Notes: a model not told the origin generated them from the letters alone. Counted from the stretch's first letter, positions 23,246 through 34,797 are shown. The stretch is 64,000 bases of DNA from Ephemerocybe angulata (GCA_013368325.1 JAACJK010000221.1:806001-870000); one strand, 5' to 3'. Program-made: numbers and translations.

Positions 23246-23825
23246 ATGCATCCTTCCATTGTTCGGCTTTCCAAAGCCTCCAGAGCGCCTCTCACAGGAA
23301 AGCGTGGAAACAAGGATTTCTACAAGGGTGAGTAGACGCAACACGGCCAGCAATACGCATGCGAGAAGCTTACCCGGTTCACAGGAACACGGCAGGCTTA
23401 CCTCCCTGGTGGACACCGAACGGGTGCCCCGGGAAAGCATGTTGTTGGAGGAAGTGCGAAGTATAGACTTATAGATGAGAAGGTTAGGGTGTTTGTTGCT
23501 CCTCCAATTGAGGAAATCACCACAAGTCCTGTACGTTCAATCCACTCTCCCTATCGTACCGTGTACTCACGAATTTGTACCCTACTACTTGTGATTGCAG
23601 TTGAAACCCTACGTCTCCGTCAAAGTCAACCTTACGAAGGAGGAAGAGCGACTGCCGTACGGCCGGTTCAGGAAAGCAGGCGGCCTCACACCAGAACAGT
23701 TCCTCAGGGTTGGCCGTGAACGCGACCGTTTGGAAACCTTTGGCCCCGGACACTTCAAGCTCAAGCCGACATGGCTGGCCTTGCAGGAGAAGTTGGGAAT
23801 CACAGCACCAGTGAAGGCGTCATAG
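23246..23825 (+). CDS. Mitochondrial large-subunit ribosomal protein mL41 (MRPL27 type)
   Basis: Structural protein of the mitochondrial large ribosomal subunit. Three exons: MHPSIVRLSKASRAPLTGKRGNKDFYKG, then TRQAYLPGGHRTG ... KHVVGGSAKYRLIDEKVRVF and VAPPIEEITTSP, then LKPYVSVKVNLTKEEERL to the end. The LTxKxGNKxxYKGTR block, the VRxFVxP block and the LKPYV block are the conserved core of the yeast MRPL27/mL41 family. Introns at KG/TR and SP/LKPYV are in phase. I chose the start at 23246 because it directly precedes the basic presequence-like segment and family homology; an upstream open frame from 23129 exists without recognisable content. Confidence 0.85.
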
Positions 23826-24283
23826 CGGAGAGTGGAGCGCGTGTTATAGAGTAGTCTATTCTTTTCGTGAGTATTCCAGCTCGTTGGGTTCCTAGGTTGT
23901 CCTGACTGACCCGCTTTCAGCTTCGTATCTATCTTTTCATACTCCCTAATTGCGAGATTTCCCCTTGTATAAGCAAGAACCGGTCTCATGACGCAACCTC
24001 AAGCAAAGAAGTGCGGTTTCTCGACTGGTGCAGTCTAGAGGCGATCTTGCGAAACCTATGGTCGAGGGCTAGGCTTCATGTATCATGACGCAACTACCGG
24101 CTCACTGCTCACCCTTTCAATAGTTTTCCTGGTCATGAGACGGCCACTCAAGCTTCGCTTCCATTCTGGAGGGGCTCTCGAAGTCAGCGAGGGCTATTCC
24201 TGTCAGCCACATGAACTATCATAGGTATAAAAGACTCTTCTTCTTCTTTTCAAGCCAGAATTCGAGCTCCTCGATACCTGAAC
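23826..24283. other. Intergenic with SDR promoter
   Basis: A TATA-like TATAAAA at 24226 lies 58 bases before the SDR start. Nothing else recognised. Confidence 0.5.
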
Positions 24284-25493
24284 ATGGCACCCGTCCCCAA
24301 CACCGGCGTTGACAAGATCCTCCAAGCCCACACCTCCGCCTCCGCTGCACCCAACCGGGAAGTATTCGCCCTCTTCTCACTCTCCGGCCGGATCGCTGTC
24401 GTCACTGGCGCCAACCAGGGCATTGGACTCGAAGTCGCCTCTGCATACGCCGAGGCAGGCGCCGTCGTCTACTGTCTCGACATTTCGCCCACTCCCAGCG
24501 AGGATTTCAAGGTCGTCGATGCGTACCTCAACGCCCTGCCTGCGCTTCCTCAGGATGGGAGTCTCTCCCCGCAGGTGCTGAAAACGTCGACTGCTGATGC
24601 TTCGACAGGCACGGCGAGGGAGGAGCTGAGGAAGGAAAGGGGACGGTTGGTGTACGTGAAGGCAGACGTGACGAACCAGATGGAGATGTGGGATCGTCTG
24701 GAGAAGATTGCTGAGATTGAGGGGAGGGTTGATGTCTGTGTGGCGAATGCGGGGATTTTGAGAAGTTTTAGCTGCTTGGATTACCCTGAGCAGGAGTGGA
24801 AGAATGTGAGTGACGTTAGCAGAGTGCGAAGGAGGGTTGGCTGACAAGGTGGTAGATTATGGACGTGAATGTGAATGGGGTGTTGTATACTGCCCAGGCT
24901 GCTGCGAGGCAGATGAAAAGGCTGGGTATACCTGGGAGTATCATCCTAACGGCGAGCATGAGTGGCAGTATCACGAACCAGGTGTGTCCTGCTCTCTCTA
25001 TCGTTCCTCTATATGTATACCAACCCGAAGGCACTATTGTAGGGTCAACAGTGGACAGGTTACAACACGAGCAAATCCGCCGTCATCCAGATGGGCCGGT
25101 CACTGGCTTGCGAGCTGGGCAAGGACGGCATCCGCGTCAATACCGTCAGCCCTGGGTACATCTACAGCAAGTACGCATTGGTTGACCCTTCTTTTCACCC
25201 GTTCTTTTCGTTATCCTGCTGTTCACTTATGCCGATTCTCGGGTAGGATGACGAAACAGTTTTTGGATAGCCAGCCGGGGTTGAAGGAGAACTGGGCGGC
25301 ACAGAACCCGCTTGGCAGGATTGGGCGGACTCAGGAGCTGAGGGGGCCATACCTCTGGCTTGCGAGCGATGGGTCGACCTTTTGTACCGGAAGCGAGTAC
25401 GTTCTGTTATTTTTACTTGTGTGCCGAGGGGTGCCTAATATCGTGCATTCTCTTTTTAGCATTATCGTGGATGGGGGGCATCGAGCTTGGTGA
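24284..25493 (+). CDS. Short-chain dehydrogenase/reductase (sorbose/xylulose reductase-like)
   Basis: NAD(P)-dependent oxidoreductase, probably cytosolic. Classical SDR features: the nucleotide-binding TGANQGIG in [26 protein letters not shown] after the second strand; KADVTNQ; NAG in [10 protein letters not shown]; the [19 protein letters not shown] segment; Ser in ILTASMSGS; and the catalytic YxxxK in [11 protein letters not shown], followed by [19 protein letters not shown]. It ends in [19 protein letters not shown] and [10 protein letters not shown]. Four short introns. An insertion of about 35 residues after the cofactor-binding region is longer than usual. The closest general type is fungal SOU1/arabitol dehydrogenase-like SDRs; substrate is not certain. 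Confidence 0.9.
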
Positions 25494-25794
25494 AGCGCCG
25501 GGACGTCTGTTCCAGGCCCGGAAATTCACAAATGTGTTTCTCGATCTTTTACCTCTCTGTACTCGAATTCCACAACTTTTCTGGTCTCTTATGGCTTATC
25601 TTGACAAGACTGGAGCCGAATGGCCATCCTCAACGATCCAAGTAAGCGCCCCGCCGACGGCCGTGTCTTACGATTAAGGGAATGCATTCGCACGATTGAT
25701 TGTAAATTTGGACGCCGCTCGAAGCGCTTCGTCATTCGGGAGCAATCCCAGAACACTCCTCTGACCTGCACCATCACATCCATTTCGTTCTAAC

Positions 25795-26983
25795 ATGGTG
25801 AAGAAATCTGGGGGTGGATCCAGCACTAACCAAAGGGGCGGGAAAAGGGGGAGGGGAGGAGGTCATCGAGGTCGAGGAGCAGGAGGCGGCGGTCGCCATT
25901 ACGAAAAGCGAGGAGGAGATATCGACGGGAGACCCGAAAGCGCGGTAGACGGGTCGGAGGACGAGGAAGGTGCGTCATATCTGTGTAGAGGCCATCTTTT
26001 GAGATACTCAATCTATGCGTCTCCGAAGAGGAGTCAGGGTCAGACACTGAAGCACCTATCACGATTGACGTGCCTGTAGCAATGTGGGTGAGCTTGGGAC
26101 AGGTTATCTGTCTAACTGCACTGTGTTCATTCTAGCGTCTCGATCTCATCCAGGACTTTGACCACTGCGACCCTAAGCGCTGCTCAGGAAAGAAGATGGC
26201 TCGTCAAGGGCTGATCAAGGATCTCAAGGTGGGATCTCGATTCAAGGGTATTGTTGTCTCGTAAGTCGGTTCTTTTCGCTATGTGCCATGTTAAGCTCAT
26301 TGGGCTTCTAGACCCAAAGGCAAGCAAGTGATCAGTCCCTCAGACAAGGAAATCATCTTGAGCGGTGGTCTGGCTGTCGTCGAGTGCTCTTGGGCTCGGC
26401 TTGATGAGGTTCCTTTCAACAAGATCGCCAGCCCTCACGAACGGTTGCTCCCGTATCTCATCGCGACGAACCCTGTCAACTACGGAAAGCCGTGGAGGTT
26501 GAACTGTGTGGAAGCACTAGCAGCCGCATTCTATCTAACAGGCTTTGACTCGTACGCGGAGAGATTGCTGTCAGGATTCGGATGGGGAGGGTCGTTCTGG
26601 AAGGTCAATGCGTATGTCCCCTATCGTCTCCTCTTTGCTTTTGGAGTGATTCTTACGCTTCGAGTTCTTGGCGATCAGAGGCTTTATCAAACGCTATAGG
26701 ACATGTACTACGTCAGATGACGTCCAGAAGATGCAGGAATCGATCATGCAAGAGCTCGAGGACAGCTACCAAGAATCAAGGAGAGCAAAGGGCAAGGTTT
26801 TCCCTCGGCACTTCGTATCTCTTTTCACTAATTTCGTGATGAACAGATGCAGCACAACACAACCAAGATGGTGAAGAAGATTTGCTGGTGTCGAACCCCA
26901 ACCACGTGCAGGAGGATGATTCGGACAGCGAAGATCCTGAAGAAGAACGAGAGATTCCCCCAGGATCGTCGGACTCAGAGTAG
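25795..26983 (+). CDS. TSR3: 18S rRNA aminocarboxypropyltransferase Tsr3
   Basis: Transfers the 3-amino-3-carboxypropyl group from SAM to the hypermodified 18S rRNA base during late 40S maturation. A Gly/Arg-rich N-terminus from 25795 is followed by an acidic segment and the signature MWDFDHCDPKRCSGKKMARQ (split by an intron at MW/DF), then FKGIVVSPKGKQVISPSD, GGLAVVECSWARLDEVPFNK, HERLLPYLIATNPVNYGKPW, RLNCVEALAAAFYLTGF and WGGSFWKVN. It ends in a long acidic tail SDSEDPEEEREIPPGSSDSE. The order and spacing of these blocks match yeast and human Tsr3 closely. Confidence 0.92.
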
Positions 26984-27506
26984 TACTTACAGATGTCAGC
27001 TTGTCAAGTAACATCTTCGGGACCGTATGACTACCGCTCGACTGGAGTCAGTCGGATTGCCATACAGTTCGGACGATCCACTTTGGAATTATTCAGCTCT
27101 ACCCTACACTCCGAGGACTATAACAGAATTTCACGTCACTTCTGTGGAGGTAACTAGCTCAGTTGGTGTTCCAAAGACTTCGACAGGTTTGAAATGTGGT
27201 CGGGCGCTTATATTTAGCGCTCGGAATGACCGCTTTGAATTCCGTTTACCGGCCAAGCGCAATCGTCCATTCAACGATCGCAGTTACTGGTCCATGAGGC
27301 TACCTTCGAGGTGGTGGTTATGGTTATCATCAGCGTCGAGTACGGAACTCGATGGAAGCGAGGTTAGTCAGCCTGCTAGAGCGTAAGTTGAGACTTCGCT
27401 GTCGCAGTTGGTCTAAACGCACAAATTTAGCTACTGCGGTTCTCTGATAGCGCATAAGCCTCCGTATAAAGGTGTGCAGTCTAGTCTGCATCTCTACTAC
27501 ACTACA
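26984..27506. other. Intergenic between Tsr3 and GST
   Basis: An open frame of 119 codons at 27027-27386 (+) has no recognised domain and no splice-supported continuation; I do not call it. GST promoter region with a TATA-like CGTATAAAGG near 27463-27472. Confidence 0.45.
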
Positions 27507-28357
27507 ATGGTGCTCACTCTTTACGGAAACTCCCTTTCAACTTGCACAAAGCGCGTCGGGCAGGTACTTCTTGAGAAGCAAGTGCCCTTCCAAGTCGTCG
27601 ACGTCGACTTGTCGAAGCGAGAGAACAGGACCTTGGAGTACTTGTTAAAGCAGCCATTTGGCCAGGTACCTTATCTGGTATGTCTTCCACGGTACGAAAC
27701 GGAATGGCCAAGCATCTCATGAAGTCGCTAGGATGATGATGGCTATATTATCTACGAGAGCAGGGCGATTTCGCGCTACATTGCCGAGAAGTATGGCGAC
27801 CAGGGTACACCGCTCATTCCAACGGAGCTGAAAGCAAAGGGGCTCTTTGAGCAAGCAGCTTCCATTGAGCAGAGTAACTTCGATGCGTACGCGAACCCCG
27901 CGGTATATGAGATGATTATCAAAAGGTGAGTTATAGGAGCATGCTATAATAGACTCAGGGGGTTGGGGTAATAGCCTGACTGACTGGATATCGCTAGGTA
28001 CCTGGGACTACCTCGCGACAAAGCTTACTTCGACAAGCTTATAGCACAGCTGGAGCCTCGGCTGGATGTGTACGACGAGATTTTGTCGAGGCAAAGGTAT
28101 CTGGCCGGAGATGAGTTGACTCTGGCGGATTTGTTCCACCTCCCGTATGGCGTTCTGTTAGTGGAGGCGGGGAGTAATGCCATGGAAGTGAGGCCCAATG
28201 TTGCAAGGCGAGTGATGTTCCAGGGTCGGAGGCCATTGCTTCATTCATTCTTGTAGGATGGGGAGCTGACTTGTGCGAACCGAATAGGTGGTTTAGGGAG
28301 CTTGTTGAAAGGCCTTCTTGGCAAGCCGTCAAGGATGGGGTGAAATCGACTGCATGA
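27507..28357 (+). CDS. Glutathione S-transferase
   Basis: Conjugates glutathione to electrophiles; cytosolic detoxification enzyme of about 215 residues, a normal length. From 27507: a thioredoxin-fold N-terminal domain with MVLTLYGNSLSTCTKRV (Ser/Thr near the usual catalytic position), QPFGQVPYL with the conserved cis-Pro, and DDDGYIIYESRAISRYIAEK containing the ES glutathione contact. The alpha-helical C-terminal domain has ASIEQSNFDAYANPAVYEM, LDVYDEILSRQRYLAGDELTLADLFHLPY and a final WFRELVERPSWQAVK. Four exons with short introns. The ESRAIxRYIAxKY and LAGDxLTLADL blocks resemble phi-like fungal GSTs. Confidence 0.92.
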
Positions 28358-28702
28358 AATCTAAATACTTAGGTTGCTAGGTATCTTTGGAAGTATCACC
28401 ATATTAACAATGGGAACATTGCATTCAAAGATCTTCGACATGTTTCTCGAGCCAATCCCATAGGTCCTTTCCCAGCCCATCGTCGAGCGCAGCGGGATTG
28501 GGATTTCCGTAGCGAGCCCAAGGAATGATATATGAAGGATACCGTCATTCTCCCGTCACACAATCTAAAGAAGCCTCCGAGCGCATGTAAGTAAGCTGAA
28601 TGAAGAAGAAGAAGGGGAAGAAGGAAGTATATCTCATCTAAGTCTCAGACAGAGGTAGAAGTAAGGCTTGGTCGTACTAATAGGGGTGTAAAGTCTGCAA
28701 TT
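28358..28702. other. Intergenic, convergent 3' ends of GST and alpha-galactosidase
   Basis: About 0.35 kb containing a purine-rich GAAGAAGAAG stretch near 28603. Nothing else recognised. Confidence 0.5.
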
Positions 28703-31654
28703 TTACTGATCAATTCTCGTCCCATTCTCATTCATGCACCACTCCGGCCTCGCACAAGGCGGGTCTAAGCCTTCAGGCTCGTCCCCCGCATCCTTCAACA
28801 AAAGCGCGACAACCCCATGCGGAGGCACACCGTGGACCGTGAAGTTGCGCACAGCCGTTCCGTTCTGGGTGTGGGTCCAAAGGTCCTGTCATTGTCAAGG
28901 TGGGAACTTGATTAACCACGTGGAAGAGGCCGACGATCTCTTGAAGCTTACCCGAACGGAATACTGCCTGCCAGCACGAATCCATGGCGATTCGGTAAGG
29001 CTGAAGAACATGTGGGCTGGTTCGTTGAGGGTGTTCAACTGTGTGGATTGGTTCGGCGGTATCAGGTCCACGAGATGGCGAACCGCCCGTTCCGAGTTGC
29101 GAGAATAGAATGCACCAGGGTTTCGTGAGGAGGCCGTTGATCGAATTGAGTTGCAATGGCAAGGGGAACGCAATTGGACAGGGGCCAGGATAAAGGCGGT
29201 GGGAAGGGAAAAATACAAGGCAGAAAATAGGTGCAGTCAGCGTTCGGAACGAATAGCCGTATTATGTGGCAGGAAGTATTGATAAAAAAAGCGCGAGGGG
29301 GTGGCAACTTGAACGGTCGACGCTTACCAGCATAAACACCGTCCCGTTCTCCGATCTCCCACTCCAGTACTGCGCAGGGTGCGTCCAGTTGTACGTCCAA
29401 TCAGGCTGCGTGGGTAATAAATCAGTGGGGCAATTGGGGTAGGAGAATGTCACAAGAATATCTGGAGGGCAACGACGACATACATTAATACCCCATCGGA
29501 AAGGTGTAATCCCCGGTCCGACCACGGGGTCTTGGTTAATCGCGATTATTTCCTTATTCTTCAAGATCTCCAGGGTCTCTTTAGAGGCACCCTGAAGCTA
29601 GCGGTTGGTGGCAACAGAATGAGCAGAGAAAATAATATGAAATGAAAGAGGAACGAAGACGGACATGGGTTCCCTGCGGAAGGAGATATGCATGAGATGG
29701 AGATGAACCGGATGTTCGGCTGCTTTGCTTACTATAACCAACGGAGACTTCATGAGCGCCCAAGCGGTGAAGTGCGACTTTGCTTCATCGTAAGTGAGAT
29801 CGCCGTTCCCGCTGTGGCCCGCAGGGAAGGAAGGTCAGTATCCTATATTTTCTGAGCTGGGATGAGTCCTACACTTCGAGCTGCCGGTTTGGTTAGATCA
29901 TGCACTTTACGAAGGCGGGCGAAATGAAGGGAACTGACCATGTCCATATCATTGTGCCCGAAGAAGTCGGATGCCCAAGAGATGAAAGAGTTCCTGGAAC
30001 GAAGGTTATCGATACCGCCGTTGCATGAGAAATTTGCGACGAAGCCTACCGGTTCAGAAGGTCGGTGATGGACCCCCAGCTGGCATCTAAGTAAATTAAG
30101 GATCCGGGTCTCAGATCTCAATCTTGGAGTTCACTCGGCATCCAATTAAAACATACTGATATCGTCTGTGGTCTATGGGAGAGAATAGCCTCGATTTAGT
30201 TCCCAATGACATGGTGCAAATTGGGGTAATTACTCACGCGCCAGCTATGCCCCAGACGGCGAGCCCAAAGCCAAGGCTCTTCCTGTATAAAATATTTGTA
30301 TCAGCCGTAGTCCAGGATTTAAATATTCAGGGTCGCGTTGCGAACATACTCGTCCCCACTGGCAAAGGGAAAACAGCATTTGAGGCTTCCCCGTTTTCTT
30401 GCTCAGATCGGAGAGTGCCTTAGCCATGCGTGTAAATTCTAGTAGATCCGTGAGTGAGATCGTTTCGGAAAATTCCGACCAAACTACACGGCTCACTTCC
30501 GACCATTCCCTCCTTCATTACCGAATCGAAGGGGACTAACATTCACCGGTTAGCCTGGAGATTTTATCGACCTTTTCCATTCCGCTTAGTACTTACTGGC
30601 GCAATTATCATATCTTCGATGGGTCAGACCAATGAATACGCACGGAGAAGTGGGACAGGTTGCTCACTTGAGTAGATCAAATCCCCACTCCTCTTGGAAG
30701 AGTTTCGCGTCCCTGGAAGCGAACTCAGTAAACGATGAACCATGAGATTAAATCGCTGAGAATGTACCTTTCCTCATTCCCATATGAGCCAGGATACAGT
30801 TGACAAGTGAACCAGCCGGAATCGCTGTACTAGGGAAATCTAAGCATGGATCGGGTTGAACGGCGGTGCTATTCATACTCACAATCCCCGCTTTTCTGGA
30901 AGCCGGTCAGCGCTAATTACACGATCGAGGTAAGGGAGTATTACCCACAGTCCCAAAGAGTGAATCTCGTCAGTTAGCTTCTTCATTCCTGAGGGAAACC
31001 GTTCTTTATCTAAAGGAAGGGAGCAATGAGATAAAACTTGCGAGATAAGAGAAAGCACCAACTGGCGACGATATCTCCAGCTGAACTTCGCTGCTTTTCA
31101 GAATAGCAGTCGTCAACTCCGACATATTCGTAGCCTACATCCTGCAAGGTATGACTTTGATGAGCAGCGCAGACTCAAATACGGATCATGCACTCACCTT
31201 TAGCCCGAGGGACTTCATGAGGCGAGCGTTCTCGAGGACTACAGTTTCGTTGATATTGCACTGAAGAAAGGTGAGAGCGGGCGGAGCGAGCTTCAAGATT
31301 GGGGCTTACCCAATACGCGTTCCAGGCTTTTAGGTGACCTCGTAAGCATCTGGCAGAATCAATGGACTATGGTGCTCACTATTGTAACCCATGACTGGAG
31401 GCCGTATACCAGTCAATACTTGCAAAGAACTCTGAGCGAACGAGATGCTCACAAGGCAACCGACCAACGCCTGCCGACTGGTCAACATACCCGGTATCGA
31501 CTGCCAGCTGGCCGCGGCGATGCAGCTTAGGTTGGTATACCCACATTCCAAGGGCAATCACGAGCATGGTGACGGTGAAGCCAATCGCTAGCTTTCCAGG
31601 AGAGGCGCGCGGGCTTTCATGCTCAGGTAGGAGGTCCTGGTATTTAGACCGCAC
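28703..31654 (-). CDS. GH27 alpha-galactosidase
   Basis: Hydrolyses terminal alpha-galactosyl residues; extracytoplasmic. Many short introns. In order: TGIRPPVMGYNS, KERFPSGMKKLTDEIHSLGLW, FASRDAKLFQEEWGFDLLK joined in phase to YDNCA (the YDxC nucleophile Asp of GH27), RMAKALSDLSKKTGKPQMLFSLCQWG, GHNDMDM, HFTAWALMKSPL, EILKNKEIIAINQDPV, PDWTYNWTHPAQYWSG and a C-terminal beta domain with LNEPAHMFFSLTESPW and NFTVHGVPPHGVVALLL. The N-terminus is ambiguous. From 31654 the frame has a hydrophobic segment IGFTVTMLVIALGMW that can splice in phase to SSLQVLTGIRPP, giving a type II membrane anchor. From 31488, MLTSRQALVGCLVSISFAQS gives an ordinary signal peptide with no splice. Confidence 0.9.
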
Positions 31655-32603
31655 ATCTAGATCGCTCTGTTGCTACACGGTTAACCGGGGCGCTGGACTG
31701 GATTAGCTAGATACTTAATCGCTATGAAGCAGTTGAAGACTTACCAGCTAGAATATGGCGATACTCATACCTCCCCAGCGAGTAGCGCTAATCAAGTTCT
31801 GTTGGGTTAGTATTTGGGGATGATGACTCGGACTGAAAGAGAGCCCTACGTTGGCTGTATTCTCCGTTTGGTGGGTATCGAGCTAGATCTTGCATCAGAT
31901 TTGAGCAGGTATGTATCGTCAGACTTACCTGGACCGCCATTTGGCCGACCTTCCATGTTCTCGCTATCAGTATAGGACACGCCAGGACTGATTCTCATGT
32001 TTCCTCACCCAAACTGTCTTCCACTGCGACTCTCGGTCCATCCAAATCGCCGCTTAACCTCACCATCGTTGTGATGTTCTGCTTCTTCAGGGAAAATGAG
32101 AAATTCGGAGTGCTAGACGGAGAAGAAGACGAACGCCGTCATCACTGTCAGGGCCCACACCACGCGATATTGGGTCACGGGTTGATGGGCATACCGCATG
32201 GGTTAGGGTTCAAGTTGCCGGCGGGCGCTTAAGCGCTTGAGCTCAGCACTCAGGTTTTGCGGTATTATGGAGCGTTGTGGTTTTCTGTCTTTTGAGATAA
32301 TCATGATTGAAAGATCTAAAGAAGCTGATGGTCTCACCTCCGAGCGATTGTTTCCCCTTATTTCCCCTTATCATCCACTAATAACCAATTCGATGGCAGT
32401 ACCCGGAGCGCCCGCTCCCGGCGACTACAGCGCGCAATCAAGGTGCCCACACGCGCCCACAGTCTGACTGCTATATAGCAGACCTGACACTCAGTACAGA
32501 AATTTCGAGCTGGTCTCGCACACATACTGCATTGCATCCGTATCACCTTCATCTACCATCTCTATCCCTTTCCTTTTCATCACAAACACCACTCTCTTCC
32601 ACA
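31655..32603. other. Intergenic, divergent promoter region
   Basis: Lies between alpha-galactosidase (-) and SSP4 (+). Contains the SSP4 TATA box and leader element. No further gene recognised. Confidence 0.5.
32507..32516 (+). promoter_or_regulatory. GAGCTGGTCT leader element of SSP4
   Basis: Begins exactly 35 bases after TATATA at 32472, and 97 bases before the SSP4 start. Confidence 0.6.
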
Positions 32604-33357
32604 ATGGTCTCCGCCAATATTCTCCGTATTGCCTCTGTCGCTTTCTTGGCAAGCACGGCTATGGCTGTCTCGACAGAACAGCTCCACGCAAGGTGTGTCT
32701 ACATTCACGTATATTTTCCGCAAACAAACAGTTGATGACATTTCCAAGAAACGACCTAGAGATGTCCTCGGACAACTACGTTCGCGACGAGATTGTCGAG
32801 CGAAACTTCTATGACCTCGATGACGAGATTATCGAGCGAGAGTTCTATGATCTCGATGAGGAAATGCTTGGGCGTGACCTCGACGAGGATGTCGTCGAGC
32901 GTGATTTCAATGAGGAAGTGGTCGAGCGTGACTCGGACCTCGACGAGGAGATTATTGAGCGAGAGTTCTACGACCTCGACGAAGAGATTATCGAGCGTGA
33001 CCTCTACGACCTCGACGATGATCTCAGCCTCCGAAGCCCCGGATTATTCAGCACACTCGGAAAGGTCACCAAAGTCGTAGCAAAGGTGGCGCCCAAGATG
33101 GTCAACGCTGGAAAGCATCTGGGAAGGGCGGCGAAGGCTAGCAACAAGGCGATCAAGACCGGGAAGGCCATGCATAACGCCTACAAAGGCAAAGGTAATG
33201 GTGGCCAAGGAAGAAGGCCGCAGACCATGAATAGGGGGAACGGTGGGGGCAGGAGAGCAGCGTACGTCCAGATTTCATTTTTTATAACTGTAACGGTGTA
33301 TATACTGAGTGTTTTTGTTTTCTCAGGCCGAGGAACCGAGGGGGTCGGAGAGGGTAG
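32604..33357 (+). CDS. Small secreted protein SSP4 with acidic IIEREFYDLDEE repeats
   Basis: The signal peptide MVSANILRIASVAFLASTAMA starts at 32604. An intron of about 56 nt (GTGTGT...TTCCAAG) joins in phase to NDLEMSSDNYVRDE. Then come tandem acidic units (IVERNFYDLDDE, IIEREFYDLDEE, MLGRDLDED, VVERDFNEE, VVERDSDLDEE, IIEREFYDLDEE, IIERDLYDLDDD), then a lysine/glycine-rich cationic half (LGKVTKVVAKVAPKMVNAGK, KASNKAIKTGKAMHNAYKGK). A second intron (GTACGT...TTTCTCAG) leads to PRNRGGRRG. Compared with SSP5-SSP7 the acidic block precedes the cationic block. The near-identical DNA units point to recent repeat expansion. Function unknown. Confidence 0.75.
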
Positions 33358-33867
33358 GAGAGGAGGACGATTTAGATTCTTCGAAGACTTTTTAGTTTTC
33401 CGTAGACACTGAGGTCGACAGAATGCAATTAGCACGATTGTGCTACATAGTTGTGCACACTCAGACAATCAAGAGTATATCAAATTGATGTCAAATCGCC
33501 CCTACTTCTCGGCGCTCAACGCAGCGATCAGAGCGCCTAATATCATCAGTTCCGATGTGCTCGGAAATGACTTGAACTCGCGAGATATTGAGGGACGAGA
33601 TGGGTTGCTGATGGTTGTAGAAGAACTACAGGTGCCTTGAAGCCTGTCAATACACCAAGAAAAAGTTCTACCATCAGCATACCAGTTGTTTTGGCATCCT
33701 CTACTAGGACACCGAGGTTTGATCGAAGCCGCCGATTGTTTCATGCTCCCTTTGGTGGGTTAAAGTCCAAACCCAACTCACTGACCCCGTTATCCAAGCA
33801 AGACTTCTTTCTCATTAATGATACACATCATAAGCTAAAGACAGACAGGCAAGTGTCTTAACACAGA

Positions 33868-34599
33868 TTAATCCATCTCATCGAGGTTCTCCTCCCCAAA
33901 GCTCCGCTCAAACATCTCGTCGTCCTCATCACCAAAGTAGCGCTCAACCATCTCGTCGAAATCGAATTCGCGACGGAAGTTGTTGTTAGCTTTCGAGTGC
34001 CCCTGAACGACTGTCTTGGCGGAGTTCTTGAAGCCACCTTTTGCAGCAGCTGAGATGAGGGGGCGGAAGATCCTTCCAAGGCGGCCACTGCACATATTTG
34101 CGTGAGTCAAAGGCATAGGAATAGGAATAGGTCTGTCGAGCTTACAAGGCACCGCGCTCAACAAGCTCGGAAAGGTCTTCGAGGTCTTCTCGGGAAAGCA
34201 GGTCGTCCTCGGCCTCCATAAATTCGCGACGGAAGTGGTTGTTGGCTTTGGCGTGGCCTTGGACGGCGGTCTTAGCCGCGTTTTTGAGGCCACCGCTGGT
34301 TGCGGCTTGGATAAGAGGGCGGAAAATTCTTCCCAGGCGCCCACTATTTGATAGGAGAGATGGAAAGTCAATATTGTTTGCTATTGGTTGGACGGACTTA
34401 AAGGAACATGGACACGTACAAGGCACCACGTTCTACGAGCTCGGAAGTGTCTTCAGCTCCAAAGCTACGGAGAGAAATTAGCATTAGAAAAGGTGGGCGT
34501 TCATTGAGAATCATGGGGTACGCACTTGATAGGCTGAGCTTGGACAGCAACGCTGGCGAAGGCCGCAGCAGAGAGGGTGGCAAGGACAATTCGAACCAT
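33868..34599 (-). CDS. Small secreted protein SSP5 with two cationic modules
   Basis: Four exons. Exon 1 is a signal peptide (MVRIVLATLSAAAFASVAVQ) with AQPI. Exon 2 is the short FGAEDTSELVERGAL. Exon 3 is a cationic module GRLGRIFRPLIQAATSGGLK ... AKANNHFRRE with a dibasic RR, then an acidic block ending LVERGAL again. Exon 4 repeats the module (GRLGRIFRPLISAAAKGGFK ... KANNNFRRE) and ends acidic with MVERYFGDEDDEMFERSFGE and LDEMD. Exons 3 and 4 look like a duplicated exon. Repeated RR and ER sites suit proteolytic release of peptides, which is inference. Confidence 0.78.
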
Positions 34600-34714
34600 T
34601 ATGAATGAATGTAGGGTGGTAACTGGTGAGGTCGTGAAACTTGTATGGCGAGAAGTAAATTAATCTAAGCGGATGAGAAAGTACTAGGAAGTTGCTTGTG
34701 GAAAAAAGAACAAA

Positions 34715-34763
34715 AGACCAGCTCGTGAACGTGGGTGTGAGTGTGTGGGGGAAAGACCAGCTC
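34715..34763 (-). promoter_or_regulatory. Two leader decamers of SSP5
   Basis: In gene orientation GAGCTGGTCT occurs at 34754-34763, 34 bases after the TATAAA box (rc, 34792-34797), and a second copy ACGAGCTGGTCT at 34715-34726, about 115 bases before the start codon. Confidence 0.6.
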
Positions 34764-34797
34764 TGCGGAAACACAACTGTGGATTCGTGCCTTTATA

